A stretch of DNA of 64,000 nucleotides from Betaproteobacteria bacterium (GTDB lineage: Bacteria > Pseudomonadota > Gammaproteobacteria > Burkholderiales > SG8-41): assembly GCA_021730905.1 (NCBI GenBank), contig JAKFYK010000004.1, positions 168,132-232,131 of the forward strand, read 5' to 3'. A model generated the notes under the pieces. That model ran no database searches. It saw only the letters and a program-made list of their open reading frames with translations, and was not told the DNA's origin. The number at the start of each line of letters is the position of its first letter. The stretch's first letter is position 1. A program made the translations under genes and the position numbers. Shown here one piece after another: positions 50,388 to 59,153 of this stretch.

Positions 50388-51369
50388 ATCGATGCCATGG
50401 TAGCTGAAAAAGACTGGCCGGAATACCGGCATCATCGGCATCCGTCACCAGCAGCAAGCGGATGACACCGCCTTCCACGCTTGCATCGACGCCTTCGATC
50501 TTGTACGGTTGATCGAGCCGGTGCAGGCAGCGCAGATTTCCCCCTTTGTCGAGTATTCCTATTGCGGCACCCACACAAGCGCCGTCGTTGTAGGTGTCTT
50601 CCGTGTCTTCGGCAACCGCGCTAAACACGATGTCACCGTTCGGCAAAGCGGCGCCATCGGTGAAGCCCAGCGGGGTTCCCGAAATGCTGCCGAGATCAAC
50701 CGGGTGTACGGCGAACGGCGCGACGCGCGCGATGCCGGCGTCAGAGCCCAGCATATCGAGCAGCGGGGAGAGATGAAACCGTATCAGCGCGTTGCGGCCA
50801 GAGCGCTTGTTGCCGCGCTGTAGCAGGCACAGTTCGTCGCCACTGACGATACCGCCTTCGATATTGAGGGCGGGGAAATGATCGCCCAGTGCGCTGAACA
50901 ACTTCGCGAGATCAATGACGCGCGGGTGGTCGTTGGCCGCTCCCTGCGCATCGAGCGCGAGCAGCGCGCCCAGGCGGCGATTGCGCTTGGCGCCGGAGCC
51001 GAGGGCGAACAGCGCGCCATAAGAGTATTCCGCGAACGCCGGCAGCCGCATCAACGTTTCCAAATCGGGCTTGCGCTTCTTGCGCTGCGGGTTGGAATCC
51101 GGCAGTTCTCCCGGAAAAATCCTGATCAGATGGCCCGGTTTCGTGTCGGTTGAATGGAAAACACCGAGGTGCAGCTCATCGTCGGCGATGACGTAGAGAC
51201 AGGAATCGGCGCGCACCAGTCCGCTGGCAGCGCTCAGGTGCAAATGCCGTCCGTCGCTGGTCGCAGCCGACAGGTCGAGCTCGCGGATTTTGCTGAGTGT
51301 TATCAATGAATCAGGACACAGTGCTAATTTGTTTTTAAATAATATTTTATAACCAGTGGGAGTCACCAA
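50230..51369 (-). CDS. Hypothetical beta-rich protein (DUF6929-like), overextended C-terminus
   Basis: Open frame of 379 codons. Core residues about 30-325 look like a beta-propeller: LHLSAASGLVRADSCLYVIA, DDELHLGVF, YGALFALGSGAKRNRRLGAL, GGIVSGDELCLLQRGN, GFTDGAALPNGDIVFSAVAE. Homologous sequence seems to end near ASLFQLPW; the last 55 codons run into the 5' end of the Bug gene in another frame and look like repeat read-through (NLFDRLRAGF). The start is unclear: the frame opens with TTG/GTG in an AT-rich repeat-like stretch, and an internal TTG is possible. Confidence 0.62.
   Translation of the reverse strand: MVTPTGYKILFKNKLALCPDSLITLSKIRELDLSAATSDGRHLHLSAASGLVRADSCLYVIADDELHLGVFHSTDTKPGHLIRIFPGELPDSNPQRKKRKPDLETLMRLPAFAEYSYGALFALGSGAKRNRRLGALLALDAQGAANDHPRVIDLAKLFSALGDHFPALNIEGGIVSGDELCLLQRGNKRSGRNALIRFHLSPLLDMLGSDAGIARVAPFAVHPVDLGSISGTPLGFTDGAALPNGDIVFSAVAEDTEDTYNDGACVGAAIGILDKGGNLRCLHRLDQPYKIEGVDASVEGGVIRLLLVTDADDAGIPASLFQLPWHRYEKFASIDRWNDSVRRTTHNVCDCANLFDRLRAGFSIESDTHHRALPASERG
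50288..50308. repeat. CTTCGACAGGCTCAGGGCAGG repeat inside a Bug gene
   Basis: A 21-bp copy of the repeat seen at 29648-29692. It lies just after the predicted signal-peptide cut site of the Bug gene and also in the overlapping frame above it. Confidence 0.7.
51323..51340 (-). repeat. Weak copy of the AT-rich repeat
   Basis: Minus strand ATTTAAAAACAAATTAGC shares the AAAAACAAAT core only. It lies near the start of the gene ending at 51369. Confidence 0.4.
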
Positions 51370-51438
51370 GAGTCAGAGTCACATATTATTTCATGCACGC
51401 GCGCTGCTGCAGGTTTTATTTGATGGTGCTGTACGCTT

Positions 51439-52224
51439 CTAGCGCGAACGACGGATTTTCCTGACCGGTCGCACGTTGCGCGCGGGCCGCAGCATTTCGC
51501 GCACTGCGCTCATTTGCCACGAGCGGGTTGCCAGCAGCAGGCTGACCGGTGGACGCTCGGCTGCGGGCAATTGAGCGTCATCCAGATGTTGGTCCGAAAA
51601 CGCGCGCGCCACGCGCTGCAGGCGCTCGACCAGCGCCAATGTAGAACTGTGTGACAGGCGGCCATTCAGCAGCAGCATGGCTTCGCCGGGCTTGCCGAAA
51701 TCCGCTGCAAAAAAATCTGCCGCATGCCGTTTGAACGCCTGCATGATCGGGCCGTTGGGAATCCACGAGAATGTTCGTGCCACCAGCGGCTTGATGCGAT
51801 TGTTGGGCAGTAGCTCGATGAAGCCGATCCGGTCGAGCCGTGACAGCAGGCCGATCAACTGCGGTTTGTCGAGCCGGTACGTCGCGAGTATTTCTTCAAA
51901 ATCGATCAGATTCAGCACCGAGATGGCTGCCAGAAAAAGCCTCGGATCGTCGACTATTTCGGTTTCCTGCTCGTGCGTGAGGCGGGAGATCAATCGCTCT
52001 TCGCGATTGAGTCCGCGCGCCAATTCCTCGAATTCAATCCCGGTCGCAGCGCATATGCGGTCCAGCCGCGCGAGGGTGAAGTTGCGCTGGGAGAACATGC
52101 GCTTGACGCTGGCCTCGGACATGGCGATACGCCCTGCGAGCTGCGCATAAGTGATGCCGCGGGCGCGCAGGGCGCGTTTCAGCAGGTCGGCGATGGATTG
52201 AGCGCGCGACACGGTAACCGCCAC
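51439..52224 (-). CDS. XRE-family transcriptional regulator
   Basis: 261-residue DNA-binding protein. The N-terminal helix-turn-helix (ITYAQLAGRIAMSEASVKRM, about residues 24-43) is clear. The rest (about residues 90-230) resembles no ligand domain that I recognise; LIDFEEILATYRLDKPQLIG and RTFSWIPNGPIMQAFKRHAA suggest helical structure with an effector role. The start GTG directly follows the TAA of the lipoprotein gene upstream, so the two are co-transcribed. Confidence 0.82.
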   Translation of the reverse strand: MAVTVSRAQSIADLLKRALRARGITYAQLAGRIAMSEASVKRMFSQRNFTLARLDRICAATGIEFEELARGLNREERLISRLTHEQETEIVDDPRLFLAAISVLNLIDFEEILATYRLDKPQLIGLLSRLDRIGFIELLPNNRIKPLVARTFSWIPNGPIMQAFKRHAADFFAADFGKPGEAMLLLNGRLSHSSTLALVERLQRVARAFSDQHLDDAQLPAAERPPVSLLLATRSWQMSAVREMLRPARNVRPVRKIRRSR

Positions 52225-52755
52225 TTACTGGCCGACGTGCAGCGTGTACATGGAGCCATCCGAAAACTTGCAGACGCCGGTGCCCTGCGTTGCGTTGTTC
52301 ATCGCGTATTGGCAGTTCGCATAGCCGCCGCGCGTGCCGGCGGCATTGGCAACGCCGTTTTTTTGCCCGCCGTAGCGCGTGGCTTCTCCCGCGAAAGATT
52401 CGCCGGCGCGGATGAACTGAAAGTCCGCGCGGCCGCTGGTATAAGACGTCACGCTGCCGGCCAGCGCGCCGGTCGGCGCTGCGACATCATTGGAAGGATA
52501 CATGCGCACCGGCACGACAGCCGGACCTGCCGGCGCTGGCACAATGACCGTAGACGAATAGGGCGCAGGCGCGAAAGTGCTCGGGTAGCCCGGGTAGGGC
52601 CGGCCGTCTGGCTGTATGGGCACCACGTAGCATCCGGCCAGCGTTGACACGATGGCGCCGATGGCAAGAGAACAAGCAAGACGAACCAACGGCCGGCGCG
52701 GCTGCGCGGCGGCAGTGACGAGTGCAACTGGGTCATGTGCGGTTGAGCGATTCAT
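52225..52755 (-). CDS. Small exported lipoprotein, unknown function
   Basis: 176 residues from the ATG at 52755 (ribosome site AAGGAGAT). An N-terminal stretch LVRLACSLAIGAIVSTLAGC gives a lipoprotein signal with Cys near residue 40, then a Pro/Tyr-rich spacer (GYPSTFAPAPYSS). The C-terminal part (GESFAGEATRYGGQKNGVAN, CQYAMNNATQGTGVCKFSDG) has a conserved-looking Cys pair. It sits before the XRE regulator gene with no gap. Confidence 0.75.
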   Translation of the reverse strand: MNRSTAHDPVALVTAAAQPRRPLVRLACSLAIGAIVSTLAGCYVVPIQPDGRPYPGYPSTFAPAPYSSTVIVPAPAGPAVVPVRMYPSNDVAAPTGALAGSVTSYTSGRADFQFIRAGESFAGEATRYGGQKNGVANAAGTRGGYANCQYAMNNATQGTGVCKFSDGSMYTLHVGQ

Positions 52756-52897
52756 GGCATCTCCTTTGCGAGTGAGTAAGCGGTGTGGTTCACCGGATGT
52801 CGATGCGACTTTGGCTAGCCCGACACGCGCAGAAGTATCGCCATGCAATCCCAAGTTGACGAGAAATACTCAGAAAGTAGCACATTCGTGCCTAAAG

Positions 52898-52914
52898 GTA
52901 TCATTGAACGATAC
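52898..52914. promoter_or_regulatory. Candidate operator upstream of the lipoprotein-XRE genes
   Basis: GTATC-N7-GATAC (GTATCATTGAACGATAC) is an inverted repeat of phage-repressor-like size, 143 bp upstream of the lipoprotein start. It may be bound by the XRE regulator in the same operon (inference). Confidence 0.35.
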
Positions 52915-53045
52915 TATTGTGCTGCGTAACTGGGTCAGACCCGCACCATACATTGCCTTTCCGACATAGAGCCGTACGGCTCGCGCGATCTGACTTCTGG
53001 TGACCTTCTCAACCAAGATGGTCAGAAGGTACAGACGTTATTGCA

Positions 53046-53879
53046 TCAGCGCGGCATGCCGAACACCTGCGTCCAATACACGCCCATCTCGCTTCGGGGA
53101 TCGATTGCGAAGGCGGCGCCCATTTCGGTAAACGCCGGATTCATCAGGTTGGCGCAATGCCCCGGGCTTTTGATCCAGCCCGCCACCGCATCTTCGGCTT
53201 TCATTTGCTTGCCGCCGGCGATGTTTTCGCCGGTAGCGCGGTAGCGATAGCCAGCGCGCTCGACGCGTTGCGCCGGGTTGGAACCGTCGCGACCGCCGTG
53301 GCTGAAGTAGTTGTTGCGCGCCATATCCTCGGCATGCAGGCGCGAGGCCTCGGCAAGCGCGTCGTTCCAGCGTAGCGGCCGCGCCGCATTGAACAACCGG
53401 TTGCCACAGTGGCGCGGCGCGGCGCGAGCGTGATTGACGAGGTCGAGCACGCGCTGCCCTGCCGCTGGCCCGGATAACCCGACCGACGGCGCAAACGGCG
53501 CCGCCATCACGATCCACACCTGGCGCGCGTCGAGGTAAATGCCGATCTCTGTCATCGCGGCATCCTGCAACTGCTGGCAGTAGCTTTGTTTTGCCAGCAA
53601 CCCTGCCGCCCGTGCGCCGACCCCGTTACCGAGGATACTAAGGGCACGGGACCGTGTCGCCCTGTAGCCGGCCGCTTTCAGGCTTTGCTGCAAGTTATTT
53701 CCTTGCGAAAGATCTCTGGCGACGCGTTCGAGCGCGGCCTGTGGTTTGAGCGGAGGTAGATTTTCCAAGACGGCGCAATCGCCTTCACCTGCGCGCAGCC
53801 GGTTGATCTCACTGTATAGATCACTTGCCGCCGCATTGAATACGGCGGCAAGCAAAAGCACGTAGAAAAGGATACGCAA
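53046..53879 (-). CDS. CAP-domain (SCP/PR1) exported protein
   Basis: 277 residues with a signal peptide (MRILFYVLLLAAVFNAAA). A first region (DLYSEINRLRAGEGDC to about residue 120) resembles a shortened CAP domain. The canonical CAP domain follows: VLDLVNHARAAPRHCG, HAEDMARNNYFSHGGRDGSN (His and Asp/Glu), RYRATGENIAGG and VAGWIKSPGHCANLMNPAFT with the GHC-N-M signature. Periplasmic or surface location; catalytic role in this family is disputed. Confidence 0.87.
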   Translation of the reverse strand: MRILFYVLLLAAVFNAAASDLYSEINRLRAGEGDCAVLENLPPLKPQAALERVARDLSQGNNLQQSLKAAGYRATRSRALSILGNGVGARAAGLLAKQSYCQQLQDAAMTEIGIYLDARQVWIVMAAPFAPSVGLSGPAAGQRVLDLVNHARAAPRHCGNRLFNAARPLRWNDALAEASRLHAEDMARNNYFSHGGRDGSNPAQRVERAGYRYRATGENIAGGKQMKAEDAVAGWIKSPGHCANLMNPAFTEMGAAFAIDPRSEMGVYWTQVFGMPR

Positions 53880-53917
53880 TTAAAGGCGCCAGGCTCGAAT
53901 AGTTTGAAGTTCTACGA

Positions 53918-55189
53918 TCAGGTCTGCGGCGTTGCACGACTCGCGTGCCGTCCGCTGCGAAAGTGCAAAACCGCCAGCACCAGCGCCGCGGCCTGCAACA
54001 TCGCGCAGAAGTAGAACGGCGCGCCGATACGCCAGTCGCCTTGCGGCAAGTGCGACACCATGGTCAGCAGCGGCGCGCCGATGGCCGGGGCGATGACCGC
54101 CATCAGACTGTTGACACCGCTTATCGCGCCAAGCGTTTTGCCCTGACTGCTCGCATCGGCGGCACTGGATATGATGCTCTGGATGGAAGCCGTTACCGTG
54201 GCGCCAAGCACGTTGACGAAAATGATCGCGAACATCATCCAGCTTTGCGTGGCCGCGCCCCACATCACGTAAGCGAGCGTTGAAGAAATCAACCCCAGGA
54301 CTGCGAGCCGGCGCGGGCTGACGAGTCTCAGAATGCGCCCGAGCAGCAACCCCTGCACAATGGCCGAAACCACGCCCACCGCCGCCAGCGACCAACCGTT
54401 TTCCAGCGGCCCCCAGCCGAACTTGAAGGTGGTGTACAGCACCCAGCAGGTGTAGAGCACAAACTGTGCAAGCCCGCTGCATGCTACCACCGCCACCAGC
54501 CGTCCCGCGCCTTTCAACTGCGTCAGCCCGTATAGCGAACGGATCGGATTGGCTGCCTTCCATTCAAATGGGGTTCGGCGTTCCGCCGGCAGAGACTCAG
54601 GCAGCACAAAGTAGCCGTACAGCAGATTGAGCAGCGCGAGACTGCCGGCGACGTAGAACGGAAGTTGCAGGCTGATCGCGCCCAGCAGCCCGCCCATCAC
54701 CGGACCAAGGATAAATCCCACGCCGAACATCGCGCCCAGCATGCCGAAGCGCTTCGCCCGCTCCGCCGGCGGGGTGATGTCGGCGACGTAGGCGTTGGCG
54801 ACCGCAATATTGGCCTGCATCGCGCCGCCTACCAGCCGCACGGCAATCAGCATTCCCAGGGTCGTCGCCAGCCCGGTGGCGAAGAAGTTGAGCGCGAGGC
54901 CGCAAAATCCGATCAGCAACACCGGCCGGCGGCCATAACTGTCGGAGAGCGCACCCAGAATCGGCGCACCAAAAAAATTCGCGAGACTGAACGCAAACGT
55001 CACCACGCCATACCAGAAGGCATGATCCATCTGCGAGCCGGTAAAACTGCCCACCAGCGCCGGCAGCACGGGAATGATCAGGCCAATCGAGATCATGTCG
55101 ATCAGTGCCGTCAGCATGATGAACGGCATCGCCGCCGTGCGGTCGAGGCGCGCGGCAAAGAGCTTGAAGCGAGGCTTGGATTGCGGCAT
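53918..55189 (-). CDS. MFS transporter, TetA/multidrug-efflux-like
   Basis: 423-residue transporter with 12 predicted helices. It has the family motif A between helices 2 and 3 (GAPILGALSDSYGRRPVLLI), a motif C-like GVGFILGPVMGGLLGAISLQ in helix 5, and the second-half loop LLGRILRLVSPRRLAVLGLI. It resembles the class B tetracycline-efflux subfamily, but tetracycline export is not implied. No local repressor gene is adjacent. Confidence 0.87.
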   Translation of the reverse strand: MPQSKPRFKLFAARLDRTAAMPFIMLTALIDMISIGLIIPVLPALVGSFTGSQMDHAFWYGVVTFAFSLANFFGAPILGALSDSYGRRPVLLIGFCGLALNFFATGLATTLGMLIAVRLVGGAMQANIAVANAYVADITPPAERAKRFGMLGAMFGVGFILGPVMGGLLGAISLQLPFYVAGSLALLNLLYGYFVLPESLPAERRTPFEWKAANPIRSLYGLTQLKGAGRLVAVVACSGLAQFVLYTCWVLYTTFKFGWGPLENGWSLAAVGVVSAIVQGLLLGRILRLVSPRRLAVLGLISSTLAYVMWGAATQSWMMFAIIFVNVLGATVTASIQSIISSAADASSQGKTLGAISGVNSLMAVIAPAIGAPLLTMVSHLPQGDWRIGAPFYFCAMLQAAALVLAVLHFRSGRHASRATPQT

Positions 55190-55407
55190 ACGCGGAAAGT
55201 AACAGAGTTCTTATGCGCGGACGTTTAACCGGATATCCAATCGGCTGATGATCTGTGCTGATTGGCCCTATGTGCGATAACGCACATATGCTGTACCGCC
55301 CGGCGTATACCGTCAACGCACTTCGCGTGGGCACTGCCGATGTACTCCAGTGCCCGGGCGGGTTGCGTTAACGATGTACCTTTTTTCACTTTCAGGAGAT
55401 TGCAAAA

Positions 55408-55848
55408 ATGAAACCATTGATGGGGATTTCCGGGGCGTCGCTGAAGGTGGTTGTCGCAGCCGGGGTTTTTGCGCTCGCAGCATGCGCGGGCACGGGAGGC
55501 GGAGCACGCCACAGCCAGATGATGCTAAGTGGCAGTCAGGAGGTTCCACCGGTGTCAACCGCAGCGTCCGGCAGCGGGACAATTACCGTGAATATGGACA
55601 AGTCGGTCAGCGGCAGCGTCACTACCAGCGGCGTCAATGCAATAGCGGCGCACATACACACCGGTGCGCCGGGGCAGAATGGCCCGGTCATCATACCGCT
55701 CACCCAGAGCGGCAACACCTGGTCTGTGCCAGCGGGGGCGAGGCTGACGGACGCGCAGTATGACCTTTACAAAGCGGGAAATCTCTATGTAAACGTGCAC
55801 AGTGCTGCCAACAAAGGCGGCGAGATTCGTGCCCAGCTTAAACCGTAG
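55408..55848 (+). CDS. CHRD-domain lipoprotein
   Basis: 146 residues: signal peptide with lipobox (VFALAACAGTGGG) and one CHRD domain (about residues 35-146), marked by MLSGSQEVPPVSTAASGSGT, VNAIAAHIHTGAPGQNGPVI and YVNVHSAANKGGEIRAQLKP. CHRD domains occur in metazoan chordin and in many bacterial secreted proteins, where the function is unknown. Start after AGGAG. Independent of its neighbours. Confidence 0.87.
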   Translation: MKPLMGISGASLKVVVAAGVFALAACAGTGGGARHSQMMLSGSQEVPPVSTAASGSGTITVNMDKSVSGSVTTSGVNAIAAHIHTGAPGQNGPVIIPLTQSGNTWSVPAGARLTDAQYDLYKAGNLYVNVHSAANKGGEIRAQLKP

Positions 55849-55851
55849 TGA

Positions 55852-55890
55852 CGCTGGAAATGCCGGTAATGGTCATTACCGGCGCCAGCG
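55852..55890 (+). terminator. Hairpin after the CHRD gene
   Basis: Nested stems CGCTGG/CCAGCG and GCCGGTAAT/ATTACCGGC start 3 bp after the stop. No T-run follows, so transcription ending here is possible but not certain. Confidence 0.45.
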
Positions 55891-55927
55891 CAGCGAGAAT
55901 CACCGTATCAGGAAACCGGTACTCGCT

Positions 55928-56902
55928 TCAGTTGACGTTGATTTTCGCCGCTTTCACCAGCGCGGCATTGGAACCGATTTCTTTTTTGATGTAAGCATCG
56001 AACTCGCGCGGCGTCATTTGCATTTGCTCGGCGCCGAGTTTTGCCATGCGCTCGGTGATATCCGCCGCTTGCAGTGTCTTTATCGTGTTCTGATGAAGTT
56101 TGGTGATGACGCCGCCGGGCGTCTTTGACGGCACAGCCATGCCCACCCAGAAGTTGTAGTCCGAATTCGGCACGCCGGCTTCCACCGTGGTTTGCAGGTC
56201 GGGCAATGCCGACGAACGTTTGGTGCTGCCGACAGCAAGGCCGAGCAAACGGCCTTCCTTGAGGAATTGCAGCACTGAAATGACCGGGCAGAAATATATG
56301 TCGATGCGCCCGGCAATGACATCAGTCAGCGCTTCAGGCGTGCCTTTGAATGGCACGTGCGTGCCTTCCAGTCCCGCGCCCATGCGGAAGCGCTCGGCGT
56401 TCAGTTGCGTGGCACTGCCTGCGCCGGCCGATGCATACGTCAATGAACCGGGTTTGGCCTTGGCCGAGGCAATCAAATCCTTCACCGAGCGGATACCCTT
56501 CGACGGCGCGATGACGAGCACGTTGGGCAGATTGGAGAGCGGGGTGATGCCGGAGAAGTCGCGCAATGTGTCGTAGGGCGTGTTGGGGTACGTGGTGGGC
56601 GTGACGGTGTATGACGATGAATGCACAAGAATGGTATAGCCGTCAGGATTGGCCTTGGCTACCACGGCCATGCCGATGGTGCCGCCGGCGCCGGGGCGGT
56701 TTTCAATTACGATAGTTTGTCCGAGTTGCGCGCCCAGGCGCTCGGTTACCATGCGCGCGACCGCATCCGTGCCGCTGCCGGGGGTGAACGGCACCACCAT
56801 ACGCAGCGTTTTGTTGGGCCAGCCGGGAGCGGTATCCGTGGATTGAGCGATAGCCGGCGGTGTCAGCGTGAGCGCTGCGATAGTAACGGCAAGTTTTTTC
56901 AT
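55928..56902 (-). CDS. Bug/TctC-family periplasmic solute-binding protein
   Basis: 324 residues from the ATG at 56902 (ribosome site GGGAGAGGAG). A signal peptide (MKKLAVTIAALTLTPPAIA) precedes GWPNKTLRMVVPFTPGSGTD, TIVIENRPGAGGTIGMAVVA, KANPDGYTILVHS and HVPFKGTPEALTDVIAGRID. It lies divergent to the TetR regulator, separated by 132 bp containing the TetR operator, so it may be part of the same regulon and supply substrate to the operon beyond (inference). Confidence 0.9.
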   Translation of the reverse strand: MKKLAVTIAALTLTPPAIAQSTDTAPGWPNKTLRMVVPFTPGSGTDAVARMVTERLGAQLGQTIVIENRPGAGGTIGMAVVAKANPDGYTILVHSSSYTVTPTTYPNTPYDTLRDFSGITPLSNLPNVLVIAPSKGIRSVKDLIASAKAKPGSLTYASAGAGSATQLNAERFRMGAGLEGTHVPFKGTPEALTDVIAGRIDIYFCPVISVLQFLKEGRLLGLAVGSTKRSSALPDLQTTVEAGVPNSDYNFWVGMAVPSKTPGGVITKLHQNTIKTLQAADITERMAKLGAEQMQMTPREFDAYIKKEIGSNAALVKAAKINVN

Positions 56903-57006
56903 GATGATCTCCTCTCCCAATAATCGGTGCGTATTCGGAACACCTGTTGTGCTGTGCCACCCAGTTCTCGCTGCTCCTCAAATGGGCGTCGGCGATGCCT
57001 TGACTC

Positions 57007-57026
57007 AATTAACGTTATAGTTAATT
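57007..57026. promoter_or_regulatory. TetR operator O1 (20-bp inverted repeat)
   Basis: AATTAACGTTATAGTTAATT: arms AATTAAC and GTTAATT around GTTATA. It ends 8 bp before the tetR-family start and lies in the gap to the divergent Bug gene. A matching site lies at 57781-57800. Confidence 0.75.
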
Positions 57027-57034
57027 ATAGCTGC

Positions 57035-57682
57035 ATGCCGATTAAAAACGCCAGCAAATCTTTTAAGACGCGGGATGCAGATCGATCGCGTGCTGTCATC
57101 CTTCAAGCTGCGCTGGAAGAGTTTGCTCAATATGGGGTGGGTGGCGCCCGGATGGACAGAATGGCGGATAGATCAAAGCTCAATAAAAGGCTGATCTATT
57201 ACTACTTCTCGGACAAGGATCAGCTCTTTCAGGCTGTCCTAGAGTCGGCTTACGAAAAAATTCGTGAAAGCGAACGCCAGCTGAATCTGGAGGCGCTTGA
57301 GCCGTCTGCGGCCATTCGTAAATTGGTGGAATTTACATGGCGTTATTACCTGGAAAACCCGGAGTTTTTGACGCTTTTGAACAGCGCCAACCTGCATCGG
57401 GGACGGCATCTTGCGGGATCGAATAAAGTGTTGACGCTTAACTCGCCACTGATCGCGTTGCTGGGCGGCATTCTGGAGCGTGGAAGGGCAGCCGGCGACT
57501 TTAGGGGCGGGATTGATCCTGTTCAGCTTTACGTTTCCATTGCAGGCCTGTCTTACTTCTATTTATCGAACAACGCCACCTTGTCGGCCATTTTTGGCCG
57601 GGACCTGATGGCACCGAAAGCGCTGAGCGAAAGACTATCCCATATGTGTGAAGTGATCCTGGGGTATGTCCTTAGAAACTAG
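57035..57682 (+). CDS. TetR-family transcriptional regulator
   Basis: 215-residue repressor. The helix-turn-helix is ILQAALEEFAQYGVGGARMD and RMADRSKLNKRLIYYYFSDK (about residues 24-65). The C-terminal ligand domain (KLVEFTWRYYLENPEFLTLL to the end) is of the TetR_C type seen in regulators of catabolic genes. The ATG at 57035 follows the operator closely, so it probably represses itself and, through the second operator, the operon at 57966-61245. Confidence 0.9.
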   Translation: MPIKNASKSFKTRDADRSRAVILQAALEEFAQYGVGGARMDRMADRSKLNKRLIYYYFSDKDQLFQAVLESAYEKIRESERQLNLEALEPSAAIRKLVEFTWRYYLENPEFLTLLNSANLHRGRHLAGSNKVLTLNSPLIALLGGILERGRAAGDFRGGIDPVQLYVSIAGLSYFYLSNNATLSAIFGRDLMAPKALSERLSHMCEVILGYVLRN

Positions 57683-57780
57683 AAGTCATTTCGTAAATAA
57701 AATCAAATGGATGGGCGGGCGTGTTTATGATGCGACTTCCGGTTTCTGATTGATATTGAGGGCAGTGCCTTTCACTCTAT

Positions 57781-57800
57781 AATTCACGTTATGGTGAATT
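57781..57800. promoter_or_regulatory. TetR operator O2 (20-bp inverted repeat)
   Basis: AATTCACGTTATGGTGAATT: arms AATTCAC and GTGAATT around GTTATG, same architecture as O1 (16 of 20 positions identical). It lies 166 bp upstream of the oxidoreductase gene in a 283-bp intergenic region with no other gene. Confidence 0.75.
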
Positions 57801-57965
57801 AAATGGCTTTGATCCCGACAGTTCGCGGCGTGCATTTCAAATGAGTTCGGAATGGATATTCGGCACTCCTTCACGATGGACGGCAAGCCTCACGGTGACG
57901 TGCGGGCGACAACGTTCCGCCAAACGCGGGCTTCAGGGAATGAGTTTTAATTACAGGGGGCGTTT

Positions 57966-59129
57966 ATGACCACACAAAAACTAGGCATCATCATGCACGG
58001 TGTGACGGGGCGCATGGGCATGAATCAACACCTGATTCGATCCATTGTGGCAATTCGCAATCAGGGGGGCGTCGTATTGTCAAACGGTGACAAGGTCATG
58101 CCCGACCCCGTCCTGATTGGCCGCAATGCCGAAAAGATAGAGGCGCTGGCGAAAGCCCATAACATTAACCGCTTCGGTACGGACCTGGACAAGGCGCTTG
58201 CAAACAAGGATGACACGGTTTTCTTTGATGCCGGGACGACGCAGATGCGCCCCACGCTGCTGGCCAAGGCCATTCATGCAGGCAAGCATGTCTATTGCGA
58301 AAAACCGATTGCCACCAATCTGAACGAGGCGGTAGAGATCGCGCGCCTTGCGCAAAAGTCCGGTATCAAACATGGCGCCGTTCAGGACAAGTTGTTTTTG
58401 CCCGGCCTGCGCAAGCTTGACATGCTCAGGCGATCAGGTTTTTTTGGCAGGATGCTGAGCGTACGAATTGAGTTTGGATATTGGGTTTTTGAAGGTGATT
58501 TGCAGCCCATTCAGCGCCCGAGCTGGAACTATCGAAGCGAAGACGGCGGCGGCATCATTTTGGATATGGTGTGTCATTGGCGCTATGTGCTCGACAACCT
58601 GTTCGGCGAAGTGCAATCGGTGTCCTGCCTTGGCGCAACGCACATTCCAAAGCGTTGGGACGAGGCTGACAAGCCCTATGACTGCACGGCCGATGATGCG
58701 GCCTATGCAACCTTTGAGCTCAAGGGCCACCAGGGCGAGAAAGTCATTGCACAGGTCAATAGCTCATGGGCAACCCGTGTCAATCGCGAAGACTTGGTCA
58801 CATTCCATGTAGATGGAACGCATGGCTCGGCGGTGGCCGGGCTGACTGCGTGTAAAGCGCAGGGCCGCGTCAATACGCCACGCCCGGTCTGGAATCCCGA
58901 TGTCAAGCAAACCATGAATTTCCATGACCAGTGGCAGGACGTTCCGGATACGCAGGTGTATGACAACGGCTTCAAGATTCAATGGGAGCATTTCATTCGG
59001 CACATCGTCGAGAACGAACCCTATCGCTGGACTTTGGCTGAAGGCGCCAAAGGCGTTCAGTTGGTAGAGAGCGCGCTTCAATCATGGAAAGAGCGGCGCT
59101 GGATCGACGTTGCCCCTTTAAAGTTTTGA
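57966..59129 (+). CDS. Gfo/Idh/MocA-family oxidoreductase
   Basis: 387-residue NAD(P)-dependent dehydrogenase of the sugar or inositol type. The N-terminal nucleotide loop is LGIIMHGVTGRMGMNQHLIR (GVTGRMG), then FFDAGTTQMRPTLLAKAIHA and the hallmark HVYCEKPIATNLNEAVEIAR (EKP, about residues 102-104). The C-terminal domain has RPSWNYRSEDGGGIILDMVC and HWRYVLDNLFGE. First gene of a three-gene operon; preceded by CAGGGGG. Confidence 0.9.
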   Translation: MTTQKLGIIMHGVTGRMGMNQHLIRSIVAIRNQGGVVLSNGDKVMPDPVLIGRNAEKIEALAKAHNINRFGTDLDKALANKDDTVFFDAGTTQMRPTLLAKAIHAGKHVYCEKPIATNLNEAVEIARLAQKSGIKHGAVQDKLFLPGLRKLDMLRRSGFFGRMLSVRIEFGYWVFEGDLQPIQRPSWNYRSEDGGGIILDMVCHWRYVLDNLFGEVQSVSCLGATHIPKRWDEADKPYDCTADDAAYATFELKGHQGEKVIAQVNSSWATRVNREDLVTFHVDGTHGSAVAGLTACKAQGRVNTPRPVWNPDVKQTMNFHDQWQDVPDTQVYDNGFKIQWEHFIRHIVENEPYRWTLAEGAKGVQLVESALQSWKERRWIDVAPLKF

Positions 59130-59153
59130 CGTTTTGAATAACAGGGGATAAGC

